From Arenicola marina (lineage: Eukaryota; Annelida; Polychaeta; Arenicolidae): a DNA stretch of 64,000 nucleotides. Below the pieces are notes generated by a model that was not told the origin of the DNA, searched no databases, and saw nothing but the letters and a program-made list of their open reading frames with translations. Both the position numbers and the translations under genes were made by a program. Positions within the stretch are counted from its first letter, which is position 1. Each line of letters begins with the position of its first letter. The stretch covers positions 36,417,994 through 36,481,993 of the forward strand of contig OZ025264.1 in the NCBI GenBank assembly GCA_964019135.1, written 5' to 3'. Of this stretch, positions 63,126-64,000 are shown in pieces.

Positions 63126-63702
63126 CTGGAAGAATCGTAAAATCATGTGCGCTTGAGTCTTGCAATAGTAAGCATTTATATGCTAAAATACCCAGAGGTT
63201 ACTTTATATTCTTGGTAGAAATGCCTACCGATGGAAAAGTATGATTCAAACACGTTACCACAGAAACTATTTGTTAATTTGATAGATGTGGTGACGTGTA
63301 CACAGTCTGGTGTTAGAAGGGTTTGTATTGAAATTTTATATTTAAATCTGACACTGAGGCTAACAGACAATTTATAAATCAAGCAAAGATCGTCGTCCTT
63401 CGTTTGGCTGATTGTATATTCAGGACGCTTTAACCACTTTTGGTCATATCACATCAATCGGAAAAGGAATGGAGAGTGGTGCCATGTCCCCGGAGGTAAC
63501 CTCCTACTCTTTGCGAAGAAAGACATGATATTTTTATTCTGTGACCTCACAGACATGGCCACAGCGGGGCTCGAACCATCGATCCACGTGCCGTTCGACA
63601 CTCAGGTGGCCAGATCATTCAAGGCGAGCGATCTAGCCCACTGAGCTACCGGGCCGGCCCCCGTCCTTCGGGGAATTGGGGAACGAATGACGTCACACTT
63701 AC
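63126..63702 (-). other. Intron w1-w2, containing a SINE
   Basis: 577 bp. The right third holds a tRNA-like SINE. The rest is A+T rich with no gene recognised. Confidence 0.6.
63535..63660 (-). mobile_element. tRNA-derived SINE-like element, minus strand
   Basis: On the minus strand TAGCTCAGTGG at 63648-63638 matches RNA polymerase III box A, and GGTTCGAGCCC at 63577-63567 matches box B. The boxes are 60 bases apart, longer than in a normal tRNA, and no proper anticodon arm can be read between them. The left boundary is uncertain and the element may extend to about 63440. Confidence 0.7.
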
Positions 63703-63813
63703 CGACGTCACAGTGGGTTCCGGTCCAGCCTTCGTTACAGAGGCACTCGTACTTGTTGACCTTATCTCTGCAGATGCCGTTTACACATGGGCTGGATTCA
63801 CACTCGTCAATTT
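63703..63813 (-). CDS. Exon w1: EGF-like domain (first exon visible)
   Basis: 111 bp, phase 1/1, with acceptor TTCATTCAG and donor GACGTCG|GTAAGT. Residues run [37 protein letters not shown]. It is a calcium-binding type EGF with C-R-D-x(4)-Y-x-C-x-C. Entry in phase 1 means at least one more coding exon lies to the right of the window. Confidence 0.92.
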
Positions 63814-64000
63814 CTGAATGAAACAAGGAATTAGAATACCTCTTTCACTATAAACAAAATTCGTATGCCAGTTTATAATGATAGTATCATGCATTTATTG
63901 TTTGCAAACTATTGTATAATGTATCAATGTATGATTGGCAATTGGGCTTGAAAAAAATTACAGGTGGTGTGAATGAGATATATCAACAGTTTCCGTTTAT
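63814..64000 (-). other. Intron upstream of w1, truncated by the window
   Basis: 187 bp of A+T-rich sequence after the w1 acceptor, with no feature recognised. Confidence 0.55.

Noticed and set aside
63535-63660. Functional tRNA gene
   Set aside because: Box A and box B are present, but 60 bases apart and without a readable anticodon stem, so a SINE is more likely.

Overview
This is a eukaryotic, animal-type window. It is almost entirely the 3' part of one large minus-strand gene whose exons sit between enormous tandem-repeat introns. The exon style (phase-1 EGF cassettes, chitin-binding CBM14 domains, a Ly6/uPAR domain) and a tRNA-derived SINE suggest an invertebrate, perhaps a mollusc or another lophotrochozoan. 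That placement is inference; no marker gene in the window settles it.

Gene model, read right to left. I number the visible exons w1 (right) to w21 (left). w1-w3 are EGF modules (63703-63813, 63015-63125, 39437-39547). w4 is a 524-codon Pro/Thr/Lys-rich exon (37641-39212). w5 and w6 together encode a Ly6/uPAR (LU) domain (34885-34961, 33096-33267). w7 is a Ser/Gly/Lys 11-residue repeat exon (30843-31202). w8 is a chitin-binding CBM14 domain (30274-30492). w9-w20 are twelve more EGF modules between 29141 and 2208. w21 is a Thr/Pro linker, a terminal CBM14 domain and the stop codon (1170-1642). All 15 EGF exons are exactly 111 bp with phase-1 boundaries. The 21 exons join without a frame break into about 1511 residues. 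The 5' end, signal peptide and promoter lie beyond 64000. No transmembrane segment follows the last domain, so the product is probably a secreted or extracellular-matrix protein that can bind chitin. At the far left, the last exon of a plus-strand gene (89-213) ends tail-to-tail with it, with the two poly(A) signals about 30 bp apart.

The striking feature is the introns. About three quarters of the window is tandem repeat: 95 bp x about 245 and x about 17, 79 bp x about 196, 77 bp x 3, 45 bp x about 34, 49 bp x about 44, 58/59 bp x about 15, 47 bp x about 30, 23/24 bp x about 50, 32/36 bp x about 17, and 41 bp x about 37. In eight introns the repeat unit is the 3' end of the adjacent exon, plus its 5' splice site, plus a few intron bases. 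In two more the array starts at or within a few bases of the intron side of that splice site. Ten of twenty introns therefore look like independent expansions seeded on a 5' splice site, and hundreds of near-identical donor copies lie downstream of the real ones. A three-copy 77-bp example looks like an early stage. The 45-bp array is unusual in staying open and in frame, so donor choice there could add 15-residue EGF fragments. I consider this donor-anchored pattern the main observation.

Other contents are two clusters of TGACGTCA octamers inside repeats, a hairpin-forming 47-bp array, a possible MITE, and stretches of intron with nothing recognisable.
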